Shown: positions 15,759 through 24,988, counted from the stretch's first letter. The stretch: DNA of 36,471 bases from Lentisphaerota bacterium (GCA_015061615.1 SUWE01000025.1:1-36471); one strand, 5' to 3'. Translations and numbers: made by a program. Notes: generated from the sequence alone by a model not told the origin.

Positions 15759-17081
15759 TTACTTGTTACCTTTGACAGCGTTGTTCAGCACTTCGTTGAA
15801 ACGGACATCCATGCCCGCAGAGGCACTGCCGTGAGTACCGGCAGGTCTGATCTGGATGCTCTTTTTGACATCCTTGGAAATATTGTTATATGCCGCCATG
15901 ACAGAGGTCGGACTGCAGGTGTGGTCGAGCAATCCGGCGGAAACACTGATTTCGCACTTGACTCGTTTGGCGAAGTGAGCCACATCGTAGTAGTTCAGCA
16001 CCACCATGAACCATTTCTTCTCAGAATTCAGCTTTCCTTTTTCCATGCGGACAACACACGGCCAGCCGGGGGTGCGGTCAGCATAGGTGGCACTGTGGTC
16101 GCAAAGCGCGGGGACTCCCGCATGGCAGTAGGTCACCTGCGGATCGAGCGCGGCGGCGACGATGCTCTGGGTTCCGCCCTGTGATGCACCGTAAACAAGC
16201 AGATTTTTGCCGTCCCATTCAGGCAGACTTTTTACATAGTCCAATGCGCGCATGATGCGGGTGAAGACACCTTTGTAGTAGTATTTGTGCTGATTCCAGA
16301 CACCCCAGTAAGCATAGTTGTCCAGTTTGCCTTTTGATCCAGGTATGGTCAATGCACGATACCATGCATAAGGTTTGCCGTTTTCGATTCCGTGAGCGTT
16401 GATATTCAGGGCAATCGCCTTGGAACCCCATTCAGGCTGCTGCCATGCGCCCAGAACTCCCGCACCCTGAAAACTGACGATGGCAGGCAGTGATTTGGCT
16501 TTGGCATTGCGGGGCATACAGAGATAGCCTGAAACAGGTTTACCTTCAGTACAGTCAACTTTGATATCATAGCAGACGACTTTGTCTTTGAACTGTGCAT
16601 ATTTTGCAAGCAGGGGGATTTCGACTTTAGCAAGCTCTTTGACCGGAACTTTGTCAAGTTCATCACGCTGTTTTTTCCAGAACTCATCAAAATCTTTGGG
16701 TTCGGCAACAGCGGTTTTGATTTCATAGGGGGAGGCGATCGCGCCCAGTTCTTTGGCAACTTTTTTGCCTGGAACTTCCGCTTTCAGAGTTACCCAGTAG
16801 ATATTGCCGTCGAATTTCTGAGTGATTTCGATGGGGCCGCCGTTGGAAACATACTCTTTTTTATCTTTCCAGAACCCGTTGACCGAGAACTGGCAGGTGA
16901 ATTTTTCTCCTTCGACCGCCTCTTCGTTTTTCAGCAGAGTGACACTGTATTTGACGGTGTCGCCTTTGGTGTAGATGCCGTCTTTTTTGTCGGTTTTCAG
17001 GATAAAATCGTATTTATCCTGCGCGATGACCGAGCAGAAAAGAGTGAATGAGAGAATTGTTAATAATGCTTTGTTACTCAT
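15759..17081 (-). CDS. secreted acetyl-xylan-esterase-like hydrolase (AXE1 family), copy 1
   Basis: A 440-aa paralog of the next gene, with signal peptide MSNKALLTILSFTLFCSVIA, the same N-terminal domain and the AXE1 hydrolase (EPKDFDEFWKKQRDEL). The predicted triad falls at the same positions: Ser300 (YGASQGG), Asp386 (GLLDHTC) and His417 (GTHG). The ATG at 17081 is chosen over an upstream in-frame start because AGGAG sits 6-7 bp before it and the signal peptide begins there. The promoter 17133-17162 drives it, and the second esterase probably shares the transcript. Having two diverged copies suggests different acetylated substrates, or dosage; that is inference. Confidence 0.87.
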   Translation of the reverse strand: MSNKALLTILSFTLFCSVIAQDKYDFILKTDKKDGIYTKGDTVKYSVTLLKNEEAVEGEKFTCQFSVNGFWKDKKEYVSNGGPIEITQKFDGNIYWVTLKAEVPGKKVAKELGAIASPYEIKTAVAEPKDFDEFWKKQRDELDKVPVKELAKVEIPLLAKYAQFKDKVVCYDIKVDCTEGKPVSGYLCMPRNAKAKSLPAIVSFQGAGVLGAWQQPEWGSKAIALNINAHGIENGKPYAWYRALTIPGSKGKLDNYAYWGVWNQHKYYYKGVFTRIMRALDYVKSLPEWDGKNLLVYGASQGGTQSIVAAALDPQVTYCHAGVPALCDHSATYADRTPGWPCVVRMEKGKLNSEKKWFMVVLNYYDVAHFAKRVKCEISVSAGLLDHTCSPTSVMAAYNNISKDVKKSIQIRPAGTHGSASAGMDVRFNEVLNNAVKGNK

Positions 17082-17116
17082 GTTTTTCTCCTGTTGATTT
17101 ATTGTTGCCGCAGAAA

Positions 17117-17162
17117 ATTGCTGCTTGTATAAAATATAATCAGCAATCTTTTTTTTTGTCAA
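17117..17162 (-). promoter_or_regulatory. esterase promoter with inverted repeat over the -10 region
   Basis: On the minus strand TTGACA (17162-17157), an 18-bp spacer and TATATT (17138-17133). The inverted repeat ATTGCTG (17117-17123) / CAGCAAT (17141-17147) flanks the -10 box and could be an operator. Confidence 0.55.
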
Positions 17163-17238
17163 CGGCAACGATATAAAAAATCTTCCATTTTATGTATGTC
17201 AATTCATTTTGCAAATTGATACAGGTCGAAATGCTCTT

Positions 17239-17607
17239 TTATTCAGCGAATCCGACACCGACATAGTAAGCCATTGCATTCTGGGTGGTATCCAGTCTGC
17301 CGAACTGACAGACGATCGGATATTCGGACGTTATCCGCAGGGCATACTGGGTGAGCTGCGGGATCTCCACTCCGTTCAAATCATCCGGATTATCCAGACG
17401 CAGGGCGACGACTCTTTCCGCCGGAGCATTGACCACGATACCTTTCACCGGGTCACGATCGCTGTAATAAACATCAATAACCACTTTTGAGTCAACGCAG
17501 TGGGTGTTGAAGAACATCAACGCTTCGTGTGCTTCCATTGCTCCGTTGTTCACCTTTTCGGGCAAATAACCATCGGCAAAATACCAGACTCTTTTTCCGC
17601 CTTCCAT
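17239..17607 (-). CDS. ASRT-family protein (Anabaena sensory rhodopsin transducer-like)
   Basis: A 122-aa cytoplasmic protein that fits the ASRT family (PF07100) along its length: WYFADGYLP near the N terminus, HEALMFFNTH, IDVYYSDRDPV, the APAERVVALRLD segment, and IVCQFGRLDTTQ near the C terminus. The family forms beta-sandwich oligomers regarded as small-molecule (possibly carbohydrate) binders. In Anabaena the member works with a rhodopsin, but no rhodopsin gene is present here. It has its own promoter (17643-17671) with a candidate operator, and lies between the esterases and the core glycan operon, so a sugar-sensing or sugar-binding role is plausible but unproven. Confidence 0.85.
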   Translation of the reverse strand: MEGGKRVWYFADGYLPEKVNNGAMEAHEALMFFNTHCVDSKVVIDVYYSDRDPVKGIVVNAPAERVVALRLDNPDDLNGVEIPQLTQYALRITSEYPIVCQFGRLDTTQNAMAYYVGVGFAE

Positions 17608-17630
17608 TGTTTTTTCCTTTCCTGAAAGCT

Positions 17631-17671
17631 GACTGTCCTTATACTATACAGTCGTTTTTGTTTTTTTGCAA
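17631..17671 (-). promoter_or_regulatory. promoter of the ASRT-like gene with overlapping inverted repeat
   Basis: On the minus strand TTGCAA (17671-17666), a 17-bp spacer and TATAGT (17648-17643). The inverted repeat GACTGT (17631-17636) / ACAGTC (17648-17653) spans the -10 box and the start region. Confidence 0.5.
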
Positions 17672-17696
17672 CAGATTTTTTCCCTCAAAATACAAA

Positions 17697-17721
17697 ATAT
17701 CCCTGCCGGAGCAGGGGTATC
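17697..17721 (-). terminator. terminator of the core glycan operon
   Basis: On the minus strand ATACCCCTGC, loop TCCG, then GCAGGGATATTTTG: a six-pair GC stem extended by A-T pairs and a short T-rich tail. It lies directly after the stop of the last gene of the operon. Confidence 0.6.
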
Positions 17722-17728
17722 ATGGATT

Positions 17729-18901
17729 TTATTTTACCTCTTCAAGCAGTGTGAAACTATCTTTGCCCCAGGTGACGGCCAACTCACCCTGGGCAAGTGT
17801 TTCAGGCAGTTCATAGACCGCTTCGACAACTTTTCCGGTTTTGAGAGCGGGCAGTTTATCCGTGCCTTTGAGCGCGGTGACTTTGCCGTTGAGTTTGCAG
17901 GATACCGCCAGTTTCTGAGCTTCGACATTACGCGCGGAGCTGAAACGGAGGATGAGTCTGCCGTTTTCCTTACGGGATTCGATCGCGGTATCCTGAACTA
18001 TATCCTGCAAATCGCCGATTCCGGTGAATACCGCTATTTTATAGCTGTATTTGCGGATATCGTTGGCACTTTTTGCTGAATCAGGGAAGATGAACTCAAT
18101 AGTTCTTGCAAAACGGTTTTCGTGCAACCCCTGCCATGAATAGATGGTGCAGGTCTTTTCCTGATCGTGGATGATTGCCAGAGAAACCTGCTTTTCAGCG
18201 GAGGTGACCGCCACCCAGTTGCGCGCCGGGGTGAAGAAGGTGTTCGGACCGAAAGTACCTTTGCGGTAGATTCCCGTTTCCGGAAAATCTGTTTTCTGAC
18301 CCAGACCGTTGACCTGCAGACCGCCTTTGCCGGGGATGACCGCTTTCCAGTTGATATCCAGCGAGGCAAGCAGATTGAGCCACGGCTGTATCCTGCCTTT
18401 TGTTATATACTTTGTTCCTTCATGAGGAGTGTAAGTTACATCGAATTTGACAATGGTCGAATCGGGCAGAACAGTGATATCCCGCTGAAGCGCCGCAGGC
18501 TGGATATCGTAGGTCGGAGCGTAAAAACTCACCATCGAACCGGTTTTTGCCCGCATTTGCATCTTCGTCAGACCGGGGTTGGCGTGATCCCAGAACTTCT
18601 CCGTGTACAGCACACCGCTTGCAGTCGGGTGGACAAAGAGCGGACCTTGAGAGTAGAGGATATAGGCGCCGCCCCTGAGGAGCGGCAGAGAGCTGCTTTT
18701 GAGAACGACATTTTCCACACCGCCGCTCAACTCCGGCAGCAGTGAAACTTTGAGGAACTCGTTTTCGATATAGATTTTGCTTGCGCTCATCTCCTCGCGC
18801 AGAACGTATTCATTCTGCGCGGTGTGTTTCACCTCATCGGTGCAGATGCATCCTGCGGCAAAGAGCGCGGCAGACAAAATTAATGAGGAGAACTTTTTCA
18901 T
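17729..18901 (-). CDS. lipoprotein with mutarotase-like (DUF4380-like) beta-sandwich
   Basis: A 390-aa protein. The signal peptide MKKFSSLILSAALFAAGCIC ends in a lipobox (LFAAGC), so a lipid anchor is predicted. The mature part begins with IENEFLKVSLLPELSGGVENVVLKS, a pattern shared by galactose-mutarotase-superfold proteins such as DUF4380, and continues with aromatic-rich beta strands. No catalytic pair can be assigned. Its ATG overlaps the TGA of the upstream gene (ATGA), so it is translationally coupled and belongs to the same glycan operon, where it may bind or process a carbohydrate at the cell surface. The family call is tentative. Confidence 0.65.
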   Translation of the reverse strand: MKKFSSLILSAALFAAGCICTDEVKHTAQNEYVLREEMSASKIYIENEFLKVSLLPELSGGVENVVLKSSSLPLLRGGAYILYSQGPLFVHPTASGVLYTEKFWDHANPGLTKMQMRAKTGSMVSFYAPTYDIQPAALQRDITVLPDSTIVKFDVTYTPHEGTKYITKGRIQPWLNLLASLDINWKAVIPGKGGLQVNGLGQKTDFPETGIYRKGTFGPNTFFTPARNWVAVTSAEKQVSLAIIHDQEKTCTIYSWQGLHENRFARTIEFIFPDSAKSANDIRKYSYKIAVFTGIGDLQDIVQDTAIESRKENGRLILRFSSARNVEAQKLAVSCKLNGKVTALKGTDKLPALKTGKVVEAVYELPETLAQGELAVTWGKDSFTLLEEVK

Positions 18902-21696
18902 TTTGCGCGTCCTTTGCTTTCAAAGTAGTACGGCATGTTCAATGGAACCAGTTTGCCGCCGATTTTGAAGTGATCGACGATATTTTTGCCGAATCCGTCG
19001 ATTCCGCCGGTGATACCTTCGTACCATTCAAAGCGGATATCCATTACATAGAGCAGCATTTTGAGCATCTCTTCGCCCTCTTCAGCATCGCCGCAAATAA
19101 CATGCAGAGAGTTTTTGCCCGCGTAAATACCGTGTTTTGCAGGGTCTTTTTCCGTAAAATTGAGTTCGATATACGGATTGCCGGAGTCGCGGCGGACGAC
19201 CGGGATGAGTCCGGTTTTGCAGAGCTTGTTCTCTGCGGCAAAACGGAAGTAGTCGCGGATGGACTGCGCTTCATCCACTTCGACCTGACTGCCCCTGGCA
19301 ATGCGGATCTCAAAGTTCGGTTCCATATCTTCGTTGAGGAAGGGGAAAGCAAGGATCTCTTTCGCCGTGGTCTTGTAGATTTTGCTGGTGTACTCCATCG
19401 TCAAAATGGAGTTTTCTGCAAATTCAACCTCTTTCCCGGCGGCGATCGCCTTGCCGTTCAGCTTGATTTCCGCATCGCTGAAGTTGTATATCCAGCGCGG
19501 AGTGACGGCGGATTTGAAACTCTTTTTATTGGCAAGTTTTACGGTGAAAGTTACTTTGTTGATATCTTTTTCCGAGGAAACTTCCGCCTCGCACTCCGGC
19601 ATATTGCTCAAGCCGCAGACCGCTTCAAAAAGCACGGGGATCCTGGCGGGCAGGTCGAAGTCGAAACGGGTCTCACCCTTTTTGACTCTCTGCTTGAGTG
19701 AACCTGCGTCGCGCATCTTTTTGACGAAAAGATAGGTTTCTTTACCCAGCAGATCGTTGGCGACGGCGAATTTTGAGGGCATATTTTCAGTGTACGGGTT
19801 GCCGTAGAACAAAATGGTGTCTGCGCCTCTGCCGTAACGGGCGGAATACAGCACCTTGCTGCCGTTGTCGCACTTGACAGGAACCTGCACCTGCCAGCCG
19901 TTGCGGATACACTCCAGCAGTTCGGGCAGATTGTACTGCGCCATTTTGTTGCCGTGATAAGCCTGACGGGATGAGTGCATTCCGTAACGCAGTTCGGTAA
20001 ATGCCTGATATATGGCAAGTCCGGTAAAGCGTTCAAGGAACTTATCGCAGCTGAGTGACGCCCAGTCGGGAACGGTGCTGGGGATCATGTACCCTTTGCC
20101 GTGGATAAGACCGGGCAGGGCGCCGAAGGTGTAGCGCCACTGGGGCATCCAGAGCTGGAAGTTGGGGGCAAATGTACTGCATTCCAGCATGACCGCATCG
20201 ACATTAACACTGCCGTTACCGGCGATAAAGGGGCGTTTGTGGCGCGGTTTTTCAGGAGCAAGCTCGTTGCGGATAAAGTCGACGATGGACATTGTACCCA
20301 CTGAACTGTCGATATAAAGACCTTTGTCGTCCCACGCTCTGCCGGGCAGGTCGTAATTATTGACCGCAGGACCGCGGTAGTATGCTCCGCAACCGGCACA
20401 GTCAAAGCTGAATCCGGGCAGACCGAGCTGATCGTATACGAGTTTCAGGTCTTTCCGGAACTGGTCACCGAAGCTCGTACCCATCTGGAAAACGCGTATT
20501 TCCTGATCGTGGCTGTTGGTCCAGCCGTTTTTGTAAATGTGGACAACTCCGTCGGTGTCAGTGGATATGGAATCGGGATATTTGCTTTTTGCCAGAGCAA
20601 GTTCGCACCATGTTCCTGAAGCGGCAGGATAGAATGCGTAACCGAAGCGTTTGCCGTACTTTTTGAACATGGCATCACGGTTTTTGTGGAACTCTTCCAC
20701 ACTCAGTTTATTCCAGTCGAAGGCGCCGAATTCCCAGCCCGCCATCTGATTGATATAGCGGAGTTTGAAGGGGCTGGCAAGCGGTTTGTAATCCCACAAC
20801 TCCTTATGACCGTAGATATCGCCGCTGCGTTTGTAAGGAGCATACGCCCAATCCCAGCCGCAGTGGTAACGGCGGAGAAATTCCCGGTGGGGGCGGTAAG
20901 TCCAGTGGCGGTACATGGCGTGGGTCTTCCAGACATACCGGTTATCCTGACCGACGTATGGCTGCCACTGTTCTGGGAATGAATCGTAAAGCATCTGGAT
21001 CCCGGCGTGTTCCTTGCCGAAACGGGTCGCGGTCAAACCGATGACAAAGCGGAGCTTGACAGTGCGGTTCGGACCGACTGCACTGCGGATGGAGTACGCG
21101 AGGTTGAAAGTTTTATCTTTCAGATTGTAAAGGCGCGTTCCGTTCCACGAGATTTTGTCGAACATGACGTTGCCGAGGACAAAACTTTTGGCGTTGTTGA
21201 TGAGGATGCCGATGGAAAGCGGAGTGCCGAAACCGCCGAGGTTTTTCATAGAGTTGCCCTTCATTCCGAGGCGTTCAAGCGCTTTATCTTCCACCGGAAT
21301 GGTGTCAAAACCGTTGAAAAACCAATCGTCATCCGTGCGGGGCAGGGTGAGGCGGAAACCTGGTTCCAGCCAGAGGTCTTCACTGCCGTCGTTTTTCATT
21401 GAAACTTCGGCAAGCACCATACGGTTGCGGGCAGTGTAGTCGATGGTGACGGTGAGTTTGCCGTGTTTCAGTTCGACTTTATTGCCATCGACTTTGGCAT
21501 TTTTGAAGATCGCAAATTTTTTGCTTTTGCCGTTGTAGAGTGTGAATCTGCCGTTGACATCCTTGCCGTCAAAGGCTTCGAGTTTGAATGAGCCGTTATC
21601 CCCGAAATCTTTCAGTTTGAATTCGGGCATTTCCACTGCCGCGCAGAGTATCAGCGGGAGTGCCGCAAAAAGTAAAAATAATTTTTTCATTGTCAT
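18898..21696 (-). CDS. large secreted GH-like protein of unassigned family
   Basis: A 932-aa protein with signal peptide MTMKKLFLLFAALPLILCAA. The first ~250 residues look like a beta-sandwich of the kind that precedes the barrel in GH31/GH36-type enzymes. The middle (about 280-620) looks like a TIM barrel, with WDWAYAPYKRSGDIYG, a strand ending GFSFDCAGCG whose Asp is a candidate nucleophile, and FIAGNGSVNVDAVMLE. The last third is beta-rich. I cannot name a CAZy family. I chose the ATG at 21696 because it overlaps the upstream TGA (ATGA); three other in-frame ATGs within 22 bp are possible. Its stop overlaps the next ATG by 4 bp. Confidence 0.7.
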   Translation of the reverse strand: MTMKKLFLLFAALPLILCAAVEMPEFKLKDFGDNGSFKLEAFDGKDVNGRFTLYNGKSKKFAIFKNAKVDGNKVELKHGKLTVTIDYTARNRMVLAEVSMKNDGSEDLWLEPGFRLTLPRTDDDWFFNGFDTIPVEDKALERLGMKGNSMKNLGGFGTPLSIGILINNAKSFVLGNVMFDKISWNGTRLYNLKDKTFNLAYSIRSAVGPNRTVKLRFVIGLTATRFGKEHAGIQMLYDSFPEQWQPYVGQDNRYVWKTHAMYRHWTYRPHREFLRRYHCGWDWAYAPYKRSGDIYGHKELWDYKPLASPFKLRYINQMAGWEFGAFDWNKLSVEEFHKNRDAMFKKYGKRFGYAFYPAASGTWCELALAKSKYPDSISTDTDGVVHIYKNGWTNSHDQEIRVFQMGTSFGDQFRKDLKLVYDQLGLPGFSFDCAGCGAYYRGPAVNNYDLPGRAWDDKGLYIDSSVGTMSIVDFIRNELAPEKPRHKRPFIAGNGSVNVDAVMLECSTFAPNFQLWMPQWRYTFGALPGLIHGKGYMIPSTVPDWASLSCDKFLERFTGLAIYQAFTELRYGMHSSRQAYHGNKMAQYNLPELLECIRNGWQVQVPVKCDNGSKVLYSARYGRGADTILFYGNPYTENMPSKFAVANDLLGKETYLFVKKMRDAGSLKQRVKKGETRFDFDLPARIPVLFEAVCGLSNMPECEAEVSSEKDINKVTFTVKLANKKSFKSAVTPRWIYNFSDAEIKLNGKAIAAGKEVEFAENSILTMEYTSKIYKTTAKEILAFPFLNEDMEPNFEIRIARGSQVEVDEAQSIRDYFRFAAENKLCKTGLIPVVRRDSGNPYIELNFTEKDPAKHGIYAGKNSLHVICGDAEEGEEMLKMLLYVMDIRFEWYEGITGGIDGFGKNIVDHFKIGGKLVPLNMPYYFESKGRAK

Positions 21697-22307
21697 TGCC
21701 ATGGTGTCCATAATTCATTTTTAACGTAGAAGTGTCCGTTGGGTTTTCTGCCGCCTAAATCTTTTTCGCTGTAAAGGCGGATCGCACCGGACGCGGTGAT
21801 GAAGTGATATTTATCCCTGTGACGGCGGAATCCGGGATTCTGCACCGGCTGAAGGTAGGGACTTTTTGAATCACCGAAGATTATCAGCTTTTCCGGACGG
21901 ACAAAATCGTGTATCGTCGCCCGCCGTTTTTTGCTGTTGTAAGTGTGCATCCTTTCGTTCATGCCGTAGCTTGAACTTGAAAGACGGCGGGTGGTCGGTG
22001 CCAGCGGATCGGCAGGCGCATACATGTGCGCGTTGCGCGGATCGGATGGACACGCCCAGTCAGGATTGGTCGCCAGTTTCGGGTCGAGCCGGTTTTCCCA
22101 GAAAATCCATGCCGGCGGCGGTTCTGTCCATACCGGCGGCATAACCTCATAGGTATCGACATAGCTGTGCAATTTTTGCATAATTTTTTTGAGATTGCTG
22201 TCGCATTGAGCGAGTTTTGCGCTCTCTCTTGCCAGCGAACCGCTCATCAGCACCGCCAGCATAACTCCGGCAAATATCACACAGAGCATCTCTTTGCAGT
22301 TTCTCAC
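21693..22307 (-). CDS. degenerate pseudopilin-like protein
   Basis: A 204-aa protein starting with GTG (AAGGAG seven bases upstream). The N terminus MRNCKEMLCVIFAGVMLAVL is a single hydrophobic helix, but the prepilin peptidase motif (FTLIE) is absent. What follows resembles the family: LAQCDSNLKKIMQKLHSYVD parallels the C-x-NNLKQL region, and RRHRDKYHFITASGAIRL takes the place of the H-X-DG end. I read it as a pseudopilin relative that lost processing, or is anchored only as a signal-anchor protein. It is coupled to the next gene by ATGA and lies 4 bp after the upstream gene. The relationship is inferred from pattern, not from alignment. Confidence 0.6.
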   Translation of the reverse strand: MRNCKEMLCVIFAGVMLAVLMSGSLARESAKLAQCDSNLKKIMQKLHSYVDTYEVMPPVWTEPPPAWIFWENRLDPKLATNPDWACPSDPRNAHMYAPADPLAPTTRRLSSSSYGMNERMHTYNSKKRRATIHDFVRPEKLIIFGDSKSPYLQPVQNPGFRRHRDKYHFITASGAIRLYSEKDLGGRKPNGHFYVKNELWTPWQ

Positions 22308-22311
22308 TTTT

Positions 22312-24213
22312 TTACTCCTTCGGGGTTATATCAAATACGAATACTCCGCGCGGGGGAACTCTCAATGCTCCGTAATAATCAGCGGTTGAAAGTGCTTTGC
22401 GGCAGACCAGTTTGTTTTCCTGAAGCATCAGCGCGTGGACAGGGAAGGGACTGATTTTATCCAGTACGGCATTTTCCGCATCAGGTAAAGTGCAGTCGGC
22501 AACGGTGTAATAATCTATTTTTGAGAATATTGCACAGCGCCGCCGGTTTCCGTCGCGCACCGAGTTGAAAAAGTTCTCTTCCGGATTGTTCAGCGGTGAA
22601 ACCATTGAAGGATAGTTCCGCATGGTGTCTGCCAGTTGAGTGAGGAACTCCGCAGGTATTTTCCGCAGGGGAATGCGCTCATTGAAGAGGTCGAAACGGG
22701 TGAATGAATCAAAATCATCATCATCTGCCGCCGCTCCGAGAGAGTAGATGAGTTGGGAGTCGCTCAAAATCTCGCAGAATATTCCATCCTTTTCATCTTC
22801 GATGATGACGGTGATCCCCTTTCTTTCCCTGATCTTCTTCTGAACTGCCTCATCGAGGAAGTTGAAGTTCGGGACAAAGAGCGGAGTATCATCATCAATG
22901 AGGGTGGTGACGTTGAAAATTTCCACCCCCTTTTTGACCAGTTCGGCAACATAGATATATGACGGAGCAGTTCCACGGACGAGATAATCGCTTATCATGC
23001 TGTCATAAAGGGAGTTATCCAGATAGATTGTCCAGCCGTCGGCGGCTTTTGCAGGAAATCCGTAACTTTGTTCGCGCCACTTTTCAAGGGTTTTCCACTG
23101 TTCAGAACTTATTCCGTCACCCAGACAGAACATGACTCCATCGGAACAGCGTCTGCCGTTGAAGTAAGTGTTTGCCATAGCGTAGATATCGCGCTCAAGC
23201 AGGCAGGGGGCGTTGCGGACGGAGTCGAAGGATTCGACCACATCTTTGCACCCTGTCAGGTTGATGATTTTGATATCCGGCAGTATCGCCCGCATTTCCA
23301 TGGTGATCGCGGAAAAGTCAAAGAGTTTGTCGAAATTCCCGGTGACCAGAGCCATGCTTGTTGCAACGCTTTCCACCACAAGGATATCGACATTGCCGTT
23401 GAGCCAGCGCATATCGAATCCGGTAAAAAGCAGAGTTTCAAAAATCCCTTTGGCGGCAACGGAGTTCATCATCACCAGTCTGCCGCAGTCATGCACAGCG
23501 GCGGTGACGGTGAGAAAAATCTTTTTCCACCGTTCAAGGACGAAGTTGAACCACTGGTCGTGAAGATTTTCCCAGATGAATCTGCCGCGTTCACGGCGGG
23601 TCTCGAAACTTGAATCGTACTCAACGGTAAGCATCTCAGCCGGGATTTTTCCGCCGACAGCTTCGTTGAACTCGTTGAGGACGATATTGTAAATGCTTAT
23701 TCCTTCGTCGGTTATATTGTGATCGGGAATGACTCCGTCACTGATATGATAACCATCGAAGTTATAGTATTCAAGCACCTGCTGCAATTTTTCAGAGAAG
23801 AGCTTGCAGGTATCTATCCCCTCAGGTCGGGTGGTGAGTGACGCTCGCATACCGAAGCGCGAACACCACTCTTCGTGGAACTGATTGTGCAGATTTATCA
23901 TGCTGATGGTGAAGAACATCTTCACTCCGTATTTCTGCAATTCGGAAATCAGAGTTTTCAGCTGACTGCTCTGCCACACCTGACGGTGACGGTCTTCGTT
24001 GTACTCATGCCCCTGACGGGAACAGAAATCGGGAAACAATTCGTACTCTTTGGCATCGTTATTGTGGAGCAGTACGAAGTCGACTGCTCCGAACAATATC
24101 GAAATGCCTTCGGGTACGAAGCCGATGCGGTCAAGGTACTCCCTTGCGCCGCAATCGGGCTTGGTGTTGTCAAAGCCGATAAGTTCGACCCATATCCAAC
24201 GCTCGCAAGACAT
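22312..24213 (-). CDS. cytoplasmic GH-like protein of unknown function
   Basis: A 633-aa protein without a signal peptide. Residues 1-350 look like a TIM barrel: GAVDFVLLHNN, LQKYGVKMFFTISM, YYNFDGYHISDGVIPDHNIT with an acidic cluster, and VEYDSSFETRRERGRF. Residues 360-560 look like a Rossmann-type domain of the kind found in GH42-like enzymes (VKKGVEIFNVTTLIDDDTPL), followed by a short beta-rich end with RVPPRGVFVFDI. The layout suggests a cytoplasmic glycosidase acting on imported oligosaccharide, but I recognise no definite family or catalytic pair. AAAGGATG precedes the ATG. It lies between two pseudopilin-type genes in the operon. Confidence 0.6.
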   Translation of the reverse strand: MSCERWIWVELIGFDNTKPDCGAREYLDRIGFVPEGISILFGAVDFVLLHNNDAKEYELFPDFCSRQGHEYNEDRHRQVWQSSQLKTLISELQKYGVKMFFTISMINLHNQFHEEWCSRFGMRASLTTRPEGIDTCKLFSEKLQQVLEYYNFDGYHISDGVIPDHNITDEGISIYNIVLNEFNEAVGGKIPAEMLTVEYDSSFETRRERGRFIWENLHDQWFNFVLERWKKIFLTVTAAVHDCGRLVMMNSVAAKGIFETLLFTGFDMRWLNGNVDILVVESVATSMALVTGNFDKLFDFSAITMEMRAILPDIKIINLTGCKDVVESFDSVRNAPCLLERDIYAMANTYFNGRRCSDGVMFCLGDGISSEQWKTLEKWREQSYGFPAKAADGWTIYLDNSLYDSMISDYLVRGTAPSYIYVAELVKKGVEIFNVTTLIDDDTPLFVPNFNFLDEAVQKKIRERKGITVIIEDEKDGIFCEILSDSQLIYSLGAAADDDDFDSFTRFDLFNERIPLRKIPAEFLTQLADTMRNYPSMVSPLNNPEENFFNSVRDGNRRRCAIFSKIDYYTVADCTLPDAENAVLDKISPFPVHALMLQENKLVCRKALSTADYYGALRVPPRGVFVFDITPKE

Positions 24214-24229
24214 AAATCATCCTTTTTCT

Positions 24230-24988
24230 TTAGAGGGATTTCTGAAGGAAGTTGTTCGCTTCGTAATATTTTTTGAAATAGAAACTTTCGTAATCGCCGT
24301 TATAGCCGAAAAGGTATTTCGCATTCTGAAGACCTTTGATATCGCCGACTTGCATACCGACAACGTGACCGTCGAAAAATCCTGCGTTGGCAGTGCCGTT
24401 GTGGACAAAATGCGGAAGAGCATAGTTGGGTGAATCAATTTCCAGACGGGTATTGTTCTGATTCCAATTCTGTGAAAGTTTGTCAACAACAAAGATCAAT
24501 TGTGAAGCGGAAATAGTGCGGTCATGGTTGCCGCCGCCCTCTTTGCCGACTTTGAATTTGGTCTTTTTGAACCAGGGATTTTTGCCGCCGGTAAAGCCGT
24601 AGCAGTTATATCCTTTCTGTGCTTCAACAGTTGCAGGGTGCATCACTGTTGAGGGGCAGTAGTAAAGCGATGGAATGTCGGCATCAGCTGAGCCGTGACC
24701 GAGTTTCCGCCCCGTATAGAATGTCAGGTTGGAAATTGCCCCGTAATAGGTCCCTGCGCCGCTGTGCCAGGGAATATTATTGACACCGCCGCCGTTGTGC
24801 CACCACCAGCCGTCATTGTCGTTGCCGTACATGATTCCGGCGCTGGTGAGCTGTTTGAGGTTGTTGATACAGCTGGCACTGCGTCCGCGTTCACGGGCAC
24901 TGTTGAGCGCGGGGAGCAGGATGGCTGCGAGAATGGCAATGATGGCGATAACGACGAGAAGTTCGATCAGTGTAAAAGATTTTTTCAT
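24230..24988 (-). CDS. type II-like pseudopilin (DUF1559-like)
   Basis: A 252-aa protein. [20 protein letters not shown] gives the prepilin cleavage site and helix. [20 protein letters not shown] is nearly identical to the pseudopilin at 3012-3761. The C-terminal part has [20 protein letters not shown], the H...DGH signature. I chose the ATG at 24988 rather than upstream in-frame starts because it gives the standard short leader and has GGGAA directly before it and AAAGGA further upstream. It lies in the core operon directly after the deacetylase and before the GH-like protein. A role in anchoring or secreting glycan enzymes is possible but unproven. Confidence 0.87.
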   Translation of the reverse strand: MKKSFTLIELLVVIAIIAILAAILLPALNSARERGRSASCINNLKQLTSAGIMYGNDNDGWWWHNGGGVNNIPWHSGAGTYYGAISNLTFYTGRKLGHGSADADIPSLYYCPSTVMHPATVEAQKGYNCYGFTGGKNPWFKKTKFKVGKEGGGNHDRTISASQLIFVVDKLSQNWNQNNTRLEIDSPNYALPHFVHNGTANAGFFDGHVVGMQVGDIKGLQNAKYLFGYNGDYESFYFKKYYEANNFLQKSL

